Made by a program: the position numbers and the translations under genes. The notes under the pieces were generated by a model. The model had not been told where the DNA came from. It did not search any database and saw nothing but the letters and a program-made list of their open reading frames with translations. Source: JBFWML01 sp050251635 (lineage in GTDB: Bacteria; Campylobacterota; Campylobacteria; Campylobacterales; SZUA-545). From it: a stretch of 64,000 nt of DNA. Positions within the stretch are counted from its first letter, which is position 1; each line of letters starts with the position of its first letter. Where the stretch lies: assembly GCA_050251635.1 (NCBI GenBank), contig JBFWML010000001.1, positions 48,243 through 112,242 on the forward strand, in the 5' to 3' direction. Below, piece by piece: positions 31,193-39,730 of this stretch.

Positions 31193-33259
31193 TTATTCCG
31201 GCTCTAAAGTCACCTTCACCGCCTTGTAACGCGGCGTCATCGTGATGCTGTCGCTTTCGTCGCCGAAGAGAAAGTTAATATGGCTGCGGGCGTGGTGAAA
31301 GGTGCAAAAAAGCGTACCTTTGCGAATGCCCTTGTCGGCACGCAGCCGCAGCGGGCGGCTTTGGCCGGTGGCGCTTTTCATCAAGTGCGGGCGGCTCAGG
31401 TCAAAACCCGCCGCATCTTCGGGGCTAATCAAAATCTCGTCCTCGTCGTATCGGCGGTTGAGTTTTTCGCACTCTTTGGTTTGCGCGGCGTTGTTGTAGT
31501 GCTCCAGCGTGCGGCCCGTGGTGAGCCAAAAACCGCTTTGCGCACTTTGCAACTCGGCCACATGGCCCCGTTTTTGCCAACCGCGAAAAACAAAACGCCC
31601 CAAGCCGTCTTCGGTGCGGAAATCCGTTTCATGCAGCCGCACGGTGCCGCCCTCAAAAATCGGCCACTGCATTCCGATCTGCGGCGCGTTTTCGAGCTTT
31701 TCGTAATCCGCCCCGGCAAAGTGGCCGGGCGCATCGCGGCGCAGATCGGCCCAGATTTCGCGGTGGGTTCGGTACGCCACCGGTTTGCCGATGCGGCGGG
31801 CAATTTCGGCGTACACCTCCCAGTCGTCGGGCAGGTTGCAGGGCATCATCGGTTTAGACAGGTGCAGCCGCCGCTCGGCATTGATATAAATGCCCTCCTT
31901 TTCGTAGGCGCTTTTCACCCCAAAGACAATGTCCGCTTTTTTGGCCACCTCCACGGGAAACAGCTCGTTCACACACAGCAGTTCCAGCTTTCCTAGCGCC
32001 CCGTGAACCTTGTGCAGATTGGCGTGCACATGGGCCAGATCTTCTCCCATATTAAACAGCGCCGTCATCTCGCCCGCGAGCATGGCTTCCATCATCTGCG
32101 GGGTCATCAGCCCCGTTTCGGCAGGCGCGGCGTAGCCGGGCAGGTAGTAGGGCAAACAGCCCATATCGCAAGCGCCCTGCACGTTATTTTGCCCCCGCAG
32201 CGGCATCAGTCCCGCCCCTTTTTTGCCCACATTCCCCGTCAGAAGCGCCAAGTGGGCGATCGCGCTGACCGCGTCGCTACCGTCGATATGCTCGCTGACG
32301 CCCAAACCCCACAAAATCAGACTGCGGTGTTTGGCGTATTGGCGGGCCACTTCGGGGATTGTTTCGGCCAGCGTTTCATAACCGGGCACGGTTTTAAAAA
32401 AGGCCGGATCGCTGTGCTTATCGGCCAGCAAGGCTGCTTTGTATTCGTCAAAATTCGCGGTGCGATCGCGCACAAAATCCGCGTTATAAAGCCCCTCCTC
32501 CACAATGACCCGCGCCATCATATTGAGTATGAGCAGATTGCTTTCGTAGGGAATTGTCAGTTCGTACCGCGCCGATTTGCTGAGCGTAATGCGCCGCACA
32601 TCCATCACCGCCAGCGGCGTGCCGCCCCGGGCCGCTTCCAGCACCCGCTGCGCCACGATCGGGTGCGCTTCGGTCGTGTTCGAGCCAATCACCAGCAAAA
32701 ATTCGGCGTCGAAAATATCGTCAAAGGGATTGGTGGCCGCCCCTTCCCCCACGGTGCGTTTGAGCCCCGCAAGGCTCGGCGCGTGGCAGATGCGCCCGCA
32801 GTTATCCACATGGGGCGTGCCGATGATTTCGCGGGCAAACTTCTGAAAAAAGTAGCCGTTTTCGCTCGACGTGCGCGCGCCGCCCACGCAACCCACGGTT
32901 TTGGGGCCGTGTTTTTGGATCAGCTCGTTCAGTTTCCATGCGGCCATATCGTAGGCAATATCGTAATCGCAGGCATAAAAGTCCACATCCAGTTCATGAA
33001 GCAGAAACAGCTTTGTCTGGATGGCTTCGGGGAAAGAAGCCCGGTTTTTTTCGACAAACCGCTTGCTTACGCGGGCTTCGCGGATGCGGTTAGGGGAAAA
33101 AAGAAACTGATACCCCAGCTTACCCTTCACGCACAATCGCCCCCGGGAAACCGCGCCGGACGGGTGCGCTTCCAGACGCTGCACAGTCTGGTTTTCCACC
33201 TCGGCGACGATATCGCATCCGGTGCCGCAGTAGGTGCAAACGCTCTGGATGAGTTCCAT
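31193..33259 (-). CDS. Cytoplasmic molybdopterin oxidoreductase, formate dehydrogenase H-like (Cys type)
   Basis: 688 residues without a Tat signal. The N-terminus binds a 4Fe-4S cluster through Cys8, Cys11, Cys15 and Cys43, followed by the conserved Lys45. The Mo ligand position is Cys158 next to His159 in NCGRICHAPSLAG, matching VUHGPS of selenocysteine FdhF with Cys for Sec. Molybdopterin-binding segments IGSNTTEAHPI and GQNNVQGACDMG are typical of formate dehydrogenase alpha subunits. There are no adjoining electron-transfer or maturation genes, and it starts 3 bp after hom. Formate oxidation or CO2 reduction is likely, but a related function (assimilatory nitrate reductase-like) is not excluded. 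Confidence 0.88.
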   Translation of the reverse strand: MELIQSVCTYCGTGCDIVAEVENQTVQRLEAHPSGAVSRGRLCVKGKLGYQFLFSPNRIREARVSKRFVEKNRASFPEAIQTKLFLLHELDVDFYACDYDIAYDMAAWKLNELIQKHGPKTVGCVGGARTSSENGYFFQKFAREIIGTPHVDNCGRICHAPSLAGLKRTVGEGAATNPFDDIFDAEFLLVIGSNTTEAHPIVAQRVLEAARGGTPLAVMDVRRITLSKSARYELTIPYESNLLILNMMARVIVEEGLYNADFVRDRTANFDEYKAALLADKHSDPAFFKTVPGYETLAETIPEVARQYAKHRSLILWGLGVSEHIDGSDAVSAIAHLALLTGNVGKKGAGLMPLRGQNNVQGACDMGCLPYYLPGYAAPAETGLMTPQMMEAMLAGEMTALFNMGEDLAHVHANLHKVHGALGKLELLCVNELFPVEVAKKADIVFGVKSAYEKEGIYINAERRLHLSKPMMPCNLPDDWEVYAEIARRIGKPVAYRTHREIWADLRRDAPGHFAGADYEKLENAPQIGMQWPIFEGGTVRLHETDFRTEDGLGRFVFRGWQKRGHVAELQSAQSGFWLTTGRTLEHYNNAAQTKECEKLNRRYDEDEILISPEDAAGFDLSRPHLMKSATGQSRPLRLRADKGIRKGTLFCTFHHARSHINFLFGDESDSITMTPRYKAVKVTLEPE

Positions 33260-33262
33260 TTT

Positions 33263-34528
33263 TTAGGCCTCGATACGAATCATCACCGGCGGCGACTTCA
33301 CAAAGCCCAGCCGCGAAATTTCATGGAGCGCCTCGATCAGGTCCACCTCTTTGGCCTCATGGGTGGACAAAAGCAGATTGGCAAACTCTTTTTTGACCCG
33401 CTTTTTGCGCTGCAGCACCGTTTCGATGGAGATGCGGTTTTTGGCCAGAATGGACGCCACCTGCGCCAGCACCCCCGCCACATCTTCGACCAGCACGCGG
33501 ATGTAGTATTTGCTTTCGATATCGGTTTTGTCCGCCAGAACGAGGCCGTGTTCCATGGCATGTTTAAAGCCCAGCATCGGCATCGTCTCACCCCGCGCGA
33601 TCGCCACCAGATCGGCAATCACCGAACTGGCTGTCGCTTCGCCCCCGGCGCCGGGTCCGAAGTAGAAGGTTTCGCCCACCTTGTCGCCCTTGACCGAAAT
33701 GCCGTTCATCACGCCGTCCACCTTGGCGATCATGTGTTTTTTGGCAATCATGGCCGGATGCACCCGCAGGCTGACTTTGCCGTCCACCTTTTTAGCGATC
33801 GCCAGACTTTTGATGGTGTAGCCAAACTCGCGGGCAAAGGCGATGTCGTCTTCGCTCAAATGGCCGATACCTTCGATCAAAATATCCTCGGGCTTCACAT
33901 CGATGCCGTAGGCCAGACTGGCCAGAATCAGCAGCTTGTGCGCCGCGTCGAATCCGCCCACATCAAAGGTGGGATCGGCTTCGGCGTAACCCAGCGCCTG
34001 CGCCTCTTTAAGCACCTTGTCGAAGGGTTCGCGCTCTTCAAACATCTTGGTCAACATATAGTTGCAAGTGCCGTTGATAATGCCCCGGATCGACTCGATA
34101 TGGTTGGCGCTGAGCCCGTCGCGCAGGGCACGGATAATGGGAATCCCCCCGGCCACGCTGGCTTCGTAGGCAAAGGGCAGATCCCCCGCCAGCACCTCCA
34201 GCTCGTAGCGGTGGTAGGCCAGCAGCGCTTTGTTGGCCGTGACAACCGCCTTTTTGTTTTTGAGCGCGGCGGTGACTACCTCGCGGGCCTCTTTAACGCC
34301 GCCCATCAGCTCGACGATCACATCCACTTCGGGGTCGTTCACCACCTCGCGCCAGTCGGTTGTGAGGGGAAAATCCACATCCCGTTTGCGCGCCGGGTTT
34401 TTGACCACGCCGCGCACGACTTTGATCTCTTTGCCCGATCGGGCGGTGATGATGTCGCGGTTTTTTTTGAGAATATCGGCCACGGCCTGACCTACCGTGC
34501 CCACCCCGACGATTGCGATTTTCAGCAT
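33263..34528 (-). CDS. hom: Homoserine dehydrogenase
   Basis: 421 residues. NAD(P)-binding GVGTVGQAVADIL at the N-terminus, the catalytic domain with GGIPIIRALRDGLSANHIESIRGIINGTCNYMLTKM, and FDVGGFDAAHKLLILA with active-site Lys and Asp residues. The last ~80 residues (KYYIRVLVEDVAGVLAQVASILAKNRISIETVLQ) are an ACT domain, the usual site of threonine feedback. It reduces aspartate semialdehyde to homoserine in threonine and methionine synthesis. It is the first gene of a two-gene leftward unit with the molybdoenzyme. Confidence 0.95.
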   Translation of the reverse strand: MLKIAIVGVGTVGQAVADILKKNRDIITARSGKEIKVVRGVVKNPARKRDVDFPLTTDWREVVNDPEVDVIVELMGGVKEAREVVTAALKNKKAVVTANKALLAYHRYELEVLAGDLPFAYEASVAGGIPIIRALRDGLSANHIESIRGIINGTCNYMLTKMFEEREPFDKVLKEAQALGYAEADPTFDVGGFDAAHKLLILASLAYGIDVKPEDILIEGIGHLSEDDIAFAREFGYTIKSLAIAKKVDGKVSLRVHPAMIAKKHMIAKVDGVMNGISVKGDKVGETFYFGPGAGGEATASSVIADLVAIARGETMPMLGFKHAMEHGLVLADKTDIESKYYIRVLVEDVAGVLAQVASILAKNRISIETVLQRKKRVKKEFANLLLSTHEAKEVDLIEALHEISRLGFVKSPPVMIRIEA

Positions 34529-34631
34529 TTAAACACCTCTAAAAAGTTGCGGGGATTTTACCCCAAAGGGGTTGAATGGGCTAAAGCAAAAAAACTTTAC
34601 CATTACCCCATCTTTATCCCAAGGAACAACC

Positions 34632-35042
34632 ATGTGGCTTCCCCAAAACGCCGATGCGATCGGTAAACTGATTTTACGCCTGAGCGTCGGCGGCATGATG
34701 CTACTGCACGGGCTGCACAAAATGACCCACGGCGTCGGCGGCATTATGGGCCTGTTTGCCTCCAAGGGCATCCCCGGCTTTTTTGCCTACTTTGCCTATG
34801 TGGGCGAGGTGATCGCCCCTATTTTGATTTTGATCGGCTTTTATACCCGCCTTTCGGCGCTGGTGCTCGGCGGCACAATCGTGGTGGCCATCCTCACCGC
34901 CCACGGGGGGGATATTTTCAGCCTGAACAGCCGCACGGGGGCGTGGGGGATCGAACTGCAGATGTTCTACGTCTTTGGCGCAGCAGCCATCTTCCTGCTG
35001 GGGGCCGGAAAATATTCGATGGATGCGAAAAAGGGGCGTTAA
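34632..35042 (+). CDS. DoxX family membrane protein
   Basis: 136 residues from ATG 34632, preceded by AAGGAAC; an earlier in-frame start lacks support. Four hydrophobic helices and the pattern LILRLSVGGMMLLHGLHKM...GFFAYFAYVGEVIAPILILIGFYTRLSALVLG are those of the DoxX/YphA family. Members are linked to thiol stress or quinone redox, but the function here is unknown. It stands alone between the hom promoter and the mazEF-like pair. Confidence 0.88.
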   Translation: MWLPQNADAIGKLILRLSVGGMMLLHGLHKMTHGVGGIMGLFASKGIPGFFAYFAYVGEVIAPILILIGFYTRLSALVLGGTIVVAILTAHGGDIFSLNSRTGAWGIELQMFYVFGAAAIFLLGAGKYSMDAKKGR

Positions 35043-35053
35043 GCCCCCCATCC

Positions 35054-35091
35054 TTGACAACCAATATTCATACGATAATATGCCTATATTG
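35054..35091 (+). promoter_or_regulatory. Promoter and inverted-repeat operator of the mazEF-like operon
   Basis: TTGACA at 35054-35059 and TAATAT at 35076-35081 (16-bp spacing) form a promoter. It is embedded in an inverted repeat, CAATAT (35062-35067) with ATATTG (35086-35091), and an inner CATA/TATG pair. Such nested repeats over the promoter are the usual autorepression site of toxin-antitoxin operons. Confidence 0.55.
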
Positions 35092-35105
35092 AAAAAGGAT
35101 TATCT

Positions 35106-35366
35106 ATGCATATCGCCGTGAACGAGGCCATGAAAAATAGCGCGCTGATTAGCAACCCGGAAGAGGTGATCTATGTGGAAGATCGCCGCAAAAAGGCGAT
35201 CAAAAGCATTATTATCCCCGCCCGCTTTGCGGCGTTGTTCGAAAAACAACTGGCAGAGGTGGAGTACCAACTTTGGCTTGAACGCAACAAAAAGGCCTTT
35301 GGGAAAGAGGCCGCCGAAGAGTTTGCACGGGTTGAAATCGCTGAAGATGTGGGAGAACGGTTGTGA
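35106..35366 (+). CDS. MazE-like antitoxin candidate
   Basis: 86 residues from ATG 35106 (AAAAAGGATTATCT ribosome site). The sequence is not a clear AbrB-type MazE. It contains ALISNPEEVIYVEDRRKKAIKSIIIPARFAALFEKQLAEVEYQLWLERNKKAF, a strand-rich N-terminus and a helical, charged C-terminus. The position directly before a MazF-like toxin, with a 4-bp overlap (GTGA), and the promoter-spanning inverted repeat support an antitoxin role. Family assignment is by context. Confidence 0.65.
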   Translation: MHIAVNEAMKNSALISNPEEVIYVEDRRKKAIKSIIIPARFAALFEKQLAEVEYQLWLERNKKAFGKEAAEEFARVEIAEDVGERL

Positions 35367-35725
35367 TCCGGCGCGGAGAAATTTACCTAGTGGATTTTGG
35401 CAAACGCTACCACAGCGAACTGGGCAAAATCCGTCCTGCCGTCGTAATGCAAAACGACTTTATCAACCGCGCCATTTCCGAAGAAAACACCGCCTTTAAA
35501 GGAGTGGTTGTTATGCCGCTGACCACACAGCTCACGGGCGGCGACTACCGCTTACGCATAGAGCCCCGCGGTCGGCTGGAAAAGGAGAGCGAAATTGTCG
35601 CCCACTGGGTTTGCACCGTTGATCTCTCGCGTTTTGATCTTGCTGGCGGTAAACTGGCAACCCTCGCTCTGGCAGAAATGGACAGATTAGTTGGGATGAT
35701 GATGGGAGTTGTCGGCGCGACGTAA
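35363..35725 (+). CDS. MazF/PemK family endoribonuclease toxin
   Basis: 120 residues from GTG 35363. The pattern IRRGEIYLVDFGKRYHSELGKIRPAVVMQNDFIN is the MazF/PemK start (RGxIxxxDF...GKxRPxVVxQN) with the conserved Arg-Pro. GVVVMPLTTQLTGGDYRLRI follows the usual SH3-like barrel order, and the VCTVDLSRF segment contains the conserved Asp. It cleaves mRNA at short specific sites in known homologues. It is co-transcribed with the preceding antitoxin. Confidence 0.88.
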   Translation: MIRRGEIYLVDFGKRYHSELGKIRPAVVMQNDFINRAISEENTAFKGVVVMPLTTQLTGGDYRLRIEPRGRLEKESEIVAHWVCTVDLSRFDLAGGKLATLALAEMDRLVGMMMGVVGAT

Positions 35726-35745
35726 CCCTTATACGCCTATAAAAG

Positions 35746-36225
35746 CTATATCAATAATTCTTTAACGCTAAAATCGACCAAAACATAACGGCCTTCTTCT
35801 GTTTGCACGTAAGAGATGTCTGAGCAACGGACAATCCCTTTAGACTTGAACTTTTCAACAACTCCTTGAAGCTCTGGTGGAATTCCCTTTACAAACCTGC
35901 CATTAATGCGCTCCATCTTGTATGCACAATCCAAATAGAACTCTTCAGAAACGTCCCTGCCTTCTTCGTTGATGATCTTTTCAACTGAAACCATTCCAAG
36001 AAATTTTGGAACGTTATTCAAGATTTCTGGCTCACTCATTGCTATCTCGTATGCCGAAACTTCATTCCTGAATGTTTCTCTTGCGATTTCGTCAGCTCTA
36101 CCTTGCTTTCGGCGAAAAACCTTAATCGCATGCTCACCCTCAAAGAATACCACTCCATACGAGCCCTCATCACAGCGGGAACGATTCTGTGATTTTGTAA
36201 GCACCAAGGCATTTTTGTCAATCAA
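35746..36225 (-). CDS. Minimal protein-kinase-like protein, function unknown
   Basis: 159 residues, noticeably AT-richer than its neighbours. DEGSYGVVFFEGEHAIKVFRR resembles a glycine-rich loop (GxYGxV) plus the VAIK lysine of protein kinases, and RETFRNEVSAYEIA could supply the alpha-C Glu. The end, GIVRCSDISYVQTEEGRYVLVDFSVK, looks like a shortened catalytic segment in which HxD is CSD and DFG is DFS. The C-lobe is largely absent. It could be a pseudokinase or a divergent small kinase; no named family is recognised. It starts 4 bp inside the ruvB stop region, in the same direction. Confidence 0.5.
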   Translation of the reverse strand: MIDKNALVLTKSQNRSRCDEGSYGVVFFEGEHAIKVFRRKQGRADEIARETFRNEVSAYEIAMSEPEILNNVPKFLGMVSVEKIINEEGRDVSEEFYLDCAYKMERINGRFVKGIPPELQGVVEKFKSKGIVRCSDISYVQTEEGRYVLVDFSVKELLI

Positions 36226-37235
36226 AACAAATTCCCCTGTTTATCCCTCGGAGCGGCCAGCTTAAGCACTTCGTAGGTTTTCACCGTGGCTACGCGGCCG
36301 CGCGCCGTGCGTTCCAGAAAGCCGTTGGCCAATAAAAAGGGTTCGATCACATCTTCGATCGTGCCGCCGTCTTCGCTCAGCGCCGCGCCCAGGGTGTTAA
36401 GCCCCAGCGGGCGGCCGCGCGCTTCGACCAGCAGGCTTAGGAGCCTGAGGTCCATTTCGTCAAAGCCGTGTTCGTTGACCCCCAGCGCATCCAGCGCCGC
36501 CTGGGCGCGGGGGTGGAGAATTTCGTTCTCCTCCTCCACCTCGGCAAAGTCGCGTACCCGGCGCAGCAGGCGCAGCGCGATACGCGGCGTGCCCCGTGAA
36601 CGCACCGCGATTTCGCGGGCCGCTTCGGCACGGATCGGTTTGCCCAGCTTATCCGCCGCGCGGGAGGCGATCTGGCTGAGCTCTTCGGGGGTGTAAAACT
36701 GCATCCTGAAATGCACGCCGAAGCGGTCGCGCAAAGGGTTGCTGATCATCCCCGCCCGCGTCGTCGCGCCAATGAGCGTAAAGCGGGGCAGATCGATCTT
36801 CACCGTCTGCGCCGCCGGGCCGCTGCCGATGATAATATCGAGCCGAAAATCCTCCATGGCGGGGTAAAGCACCTCTTCAATAGCGGAACTGAGGCGGTGA
36901 ATTTCGTCGATAAAGAGAATATCCCCCTCGCTCAGGTTGGTTAAAATGGCGGCCAAATCACCGCTTTTTTCGATCATCGGCCCGGCGGTGACTTTGATGT
37001 TCGCGCCCATTTCGCGGGCAATCAGATAGGCCAGCGTCGTTTTGCCCAATCCCGGAGGGCCAAAAAACAGCAGGTGATCGAGCGGTTCGCCCCGTTTGCG
37101 CGCCGCGTCGATAAACACCCTCAAGTTGCCCTTAATGGCGCTTTGCCCGATATAGTCGTCCCATGCACTCGGACGCAGCCCCGCATCCTCGGCGCTGTCG
37201 AAGGTGATCTTTTCGACTTCGACAATCCGCTCCAT
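36222..37235 (-). CDS. ruvB: Holliday junction branch migration helicase RuvB
   Basis: 337 residues from ATG 37235, chosen because AAAGGCGGCT precedes it; the ATG 30 bp upstream has no such site. Walker A FFGPPGLGKTTLA, Walker B ILFIDEIHRL, sensor 1 FTLIGATTRAGM, and arginine finger in NPLRDRFGVHFRM are all present, as is the C-terminal winged helix (EPFLLANGFLERTARGRVAT). It drives branch migration with RuvA. ruvA and ruvC are not adjacent. The promoter must lie in the short gap shared with the divergent UPF0763 gene. Confidence 0.97.
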   Translation of the reverse strand: MERIVEVEKITFDSAEDAGLRPSAWDDYIGQSAIKGNLRVFIDAARKRGEPLDHLLFFGPPGLGKTTLAYLIAREMGANIKVTAGPMIEKSGDLAAILTNLSEGDILFIDEIHRLSSAIEEVLYPAMEDFRLDIIIGSGPAAQTVKIDLPRFTLIGATTRAGMISNPLRDRFGVHFRMQFYTPEELSQIASRAADKLGKPIRAEAAREIAVRSRGTPRIALRLLRRVRDFAEVEEENEILHPRAQAALDALGVNEHGFDEMDLRLLSLLVEARGRPLGLNTLGAALSEDGGTIEDVIEPFLLANGFLERTARGRVATVKTYEVLKLAAPRDKQGNLF

Positions 37236-37310
37236 AGCCGCCTTTAAGCCTGAAATAGCGATCATTTTAGCAGAACGCGGTTAACGGCCGCCGAAAGTAA
37301 AGGATTTGTC

Positions 37311-37814
37311 ATGGAAAACTCAAAAGCACTCACCAAAGCAACCCAGAAAAAAATCGACGAAATCTCCAAAAGCCTCGATCTGGCCCAAAGCGGCCGCACG
37401 GTTTTGCAGCTGGCGGCCACAGACGATCCCAATAAAAAGACGCTGGAACTTTTAAGCGGCGAGTGGGATACGGGCAAGCCGTGGTTTGTGGTGGACGAAA
37501 AGGGCGAGGTTCACGCGCTCACCTCCGTAGAGTCCTTTATGCACTTTATCCACACGATGCAGCACGCCTCCAACGAGAACTTCAGCCTCAAACTGGAAAA
37601 GGCGATCTGGAAACACTTCCCCGTCGATTTTCACGATGTGTGGGTCGTCGCCATGGGCGAACTGGAAAGCCGCTTGGCTAAAAACCGGGACAGCCGGATT
37701 TTAGAGGTCGATATCGAATCGCTCATCGATCGCATTCACCGCGAACACCCCAACCTCTTTTACCACCTCAAGGAAGAAGCGCTAGAGCAGGAAAGCCCCA
37801 GCCGCAAGCACTAA
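37311..37814 (+). CDS. UPF0763 (DUF2603) family protein
   Basis: 167 residues. The central block TLELLSGEWDTGKPWFVVDEKGEVHALTS followed by NFSLKLEKAIWKHFPVDFHDVWVVAMGEL matches my memory of the UPF0763/DUF2603 family, which I know only from Campylobacterota; function is unknown. It is cytoplasmic with no membrane segment. The ATG follows AAAGGATTTGTC. Its last 33 bp overlap the convergent rsmE gene. It is one of the best taxonomic markers in the window. Confidence 0.88.
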   Translation: MENSKALTKATQKKIDEISKSLDLAQSGRTVLQLAATDDPNKKTLELLSGEWDTGKPWFVVDEKGEVHALTSVESFMHFIHTMQHASNENFSLKLEKAIWKHFPVDFHDVWVVAMGELESRLAKNRDSRILEVDIESLIDRIHREHPNLFYHLKEEALEQESPSRKH

Positions 37815-38447
37815 AGCGGTTTCGCTGCGCAGCACCAGATTGGAGGCCACGCCGTAGCGGGGCAGCTCTTTAAACCGCGCGTAATCGGCGGGGCCGAAAC
37901 CCCCCTCGGGGCCGATAATCAGCACCGTTTTTTCATCCAGTGCCCCGCTTAAGGGTTCACCGCCAAAATCCAGCAACGCCGCGTGGGGATTGGCCGCCAG
38001 AAAATCGCCGCATTCGGCCATTTCGATCGCCAGCGGGCGGCTGCGGCCGCACTGTTCGCAGGAGGCGGCCAAGATCCTTGCCATCCGATCGAAATCGAAC
38101 CGGAAACTGCGCTGACTTTTCTCGCACCACAACAGCGTCAATCTGCCAAGCCCCAGTTCGTTGAGAAACGGCAACGCTTTTTCGACGGTTTTGGGGTCCA
38201 CCGCACACCACGCCAAATGGGTGTTTTTGGGCGGCAGCACCGCTTCAAGGCGGCTTTCAAGCCGTGTTAAAACCGCATCGCGGCGGCCAAAACTTTCCAA
38301 ACGGTATTCGTGCAGCAGATCATCTTGAAGGGTGCGCAGAAAAAGAGTTTCGCCCTCGCGCAGACGCAGGGCTTTAAGGTGGGTCAGCGCGTCACCCGCA
38401 AGGGTCAGCGTTGCCAACCCCGCCTCGGGGTGAAACAAAAAGCGCAT
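37782..38447 (-). CDS. rsmE: 16S rRNA (uracil(1498)-N3)-methyltransferase
   Basis: 221 residues, a little shorter than the E. coli enzyme (about 240). The SPOUT knot is visible near the C-terminus: TVLIIGPEGGFGPADYARF and VASNLVLRSETALVLAAGAF, with the conserved IGPEGG loop and LRxETA motif that bind S-adenosylmethionine. The N-terminal PUA-like part begins MRFLFHPEAGLATLTLAGDALTHLKALRLREGETLF. The start overlaps the stop of the upstream peptidase by one base (TGATG), so the pair is co-translated. Confidence 0.94.
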   Translation of the reverse strand: MRFLFHPEAGLATLTLAGDALTHLKALRLREGETLFLRTLQDDLLHEYRLESFGRRDAVLTRLESRLEAVLPPKNTHLAWCAVDPKTVEKALPFLNELGLGRLTLLWCEKSQRSFRFDFDRMARILAASCEQCGRSRPLAIEMAECGDFLAANPHAALLDFGGEPLSGALDEKTVLIIGPEGGFGPADYARFKELPRYGVASNLVLRSETALVLAAGAFLL

Positions 38448-39658
38448 CAGTTGCCCGAAGGCAGCTCCAGCGCAGCCAGCCGCGTTACGCCCAGTTGCGC
38501 GCTGTCGGCCACGTAGTCCAGATCGGTTCTAAGCCGCTGCGCGTAGGCGACGAAGGTGTCGAGCTCCTTGCCCTTGAGCCCCTGCTGCTTAACGCTCTTG
38601 AGCGCCAGCGGATTGGTGGTGCGGCCCGCCTTGCGCACTTCAAAATGCAGATGCGGCCCCGTTACCAGTCCCGATCCGCCCAGATAGCCGACCACCTGCC
38701 CCTGCTTTACTTTACTGCCCTGTCCGATGCGCGCAAAACTTTTTAGGTGCGCATAGCGGGTTTCCCAGCCGTTTTTGTGCTGTACGACGACCAACCGGCC
38801 ATAGCCTTTATCGCAGCCGTTTTGGCAGCCGCGAAAGCGCACGACGCCGTCGGCGACGCTTTTAACCGGCGCGCCCACGGGGGCGACAAAATCGGTGCCC
38901 AGATGGGGCCGCACATAGCCCAGCACCGGATGGCTGCGGCCCGAGGGCTGATAACCGGAACTGATACGGCGAAAATCCAGCGGGTATTTCAAAAACATCC
39001 CCGCCAGCGGGCGGCCCTTTTCGTCGTAATAGCCTTCGTCCTCTTCGCGGTAAAAGGCGTAGTGGCGCTTCTTGTTGGTCTCCACAAAGGCCGATTTCAC
39101 GTTGACCGTGCCCCAGGTTTTACCCAGGCGGATTTTGCGCTCGTAGATGACGCTGACCTGATCGCCCTTGCGAAAATCGCGGCGAAAATCGATGCGATCG
39201 TCAAAAATGCTCGAAAGCTCCGTGGCAACGCGGCTGTTTCCGGTCATCTTCTGCAAGTCGATCAGAAGGGAGTTTTCGATGGTAAAGGTGAGGGTTTCGG
39301 CCACGCTCTGATAGCGGATGGGCACCAGCTCGACCGCGTATTGTCCGGCCGTTTTTTCGTAGAGCGAAATCTGAATCTCTTCGCTGATGGGAATGAGCGA
39401 CTGAATCAGCCTGCCGCTCTCTTCGTCGCGCTGCTCGAAGTAGGCGGTGTGGGCAAAAATGGTGCGCACCGCGCCGCTCTCCTCTTCGCCCAGTTCGGTC
39501 AGCAGCACGGTGGGAATATTGTTTTTTACGAGGTAGTCAAAAAAGGTGAGATTAACGGGCCAGATTTTCTCTTCGACGGGGTGGCTCCAAAGCAGCGCGG
39601 TCAGCGAAAAAAGCAGAAAAAGATGTCGAAACAAAGCAAACTCCCGTAAAAACTGCAT
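38447..39658 (-). CDS. M23 family peptidoglycan endopeptidase, Csd3/HdpA-like
   Basis: 403 residues, the same length as Helicobacter pylori Csd3/HdpA. A signal sequence (about 7-25) is followed by two regulatory domains and the M23 domain. Zinc ligands are seen in HPVLGYVRPHLGTDF (HxxxD) and GPHLHFEV (HxH). Csd3-type enzymes trim peptidoglycan cross-links and monomeric peptides to set helical cell shape. The start region is preceded by a weak site. It is followed directly by rsmE. Confidence 0.9.
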   Translation of the reverse strand: MQFLREFALFRHLFLLFSLTALLWSHPVEEKIWPVNLTFFDYLVKNNIPTVLLTELGEEESGAVRTIFAHTAYFEQRDEESGRLIQSLIPISEEIQISLYEKTAGQYAVELVPIRYQSVAETLTFTIENSLLIDLQKMTGNSRVATELSSIFDDRIDFRRDFRKGDQVSVIYERKIRLGKTWGTVNVKSAFVETNKKRHYAFYREEDEGYYDEKGRPLAGMFLKYPLDFRRISSGYQPSGRSHPVLGYVRPHLGTDFVAPVGAPVKSVADGVVRFRGCQNGCDKGYGRLVVVQHKNGWETRYAHLKSFARIGQGSKVKQGQVVGYLGGSGLVTGPHLHFEVRKAGRTTNPLALKSVKQQGLKGKELDTFVAYAQRLRTDLDYVADSAQLGVTRLAALELPSGN

Positions 39659-39730
39659 ACGAAAAATCGGACAATGCTACAGAAATCAAAATTCAATTTA
39701 GTTTAAGGCGTCATTTCGCGTCAGGGGCAC

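Noticed and set aside
32003..34666. Long plus-strand frame (887 codons) antisense to the molybdoenzyme and hom
   Set aside because: Runs across two genes on the other strand with low-complexity His/Gln/Arg sequence; a shadow frame.
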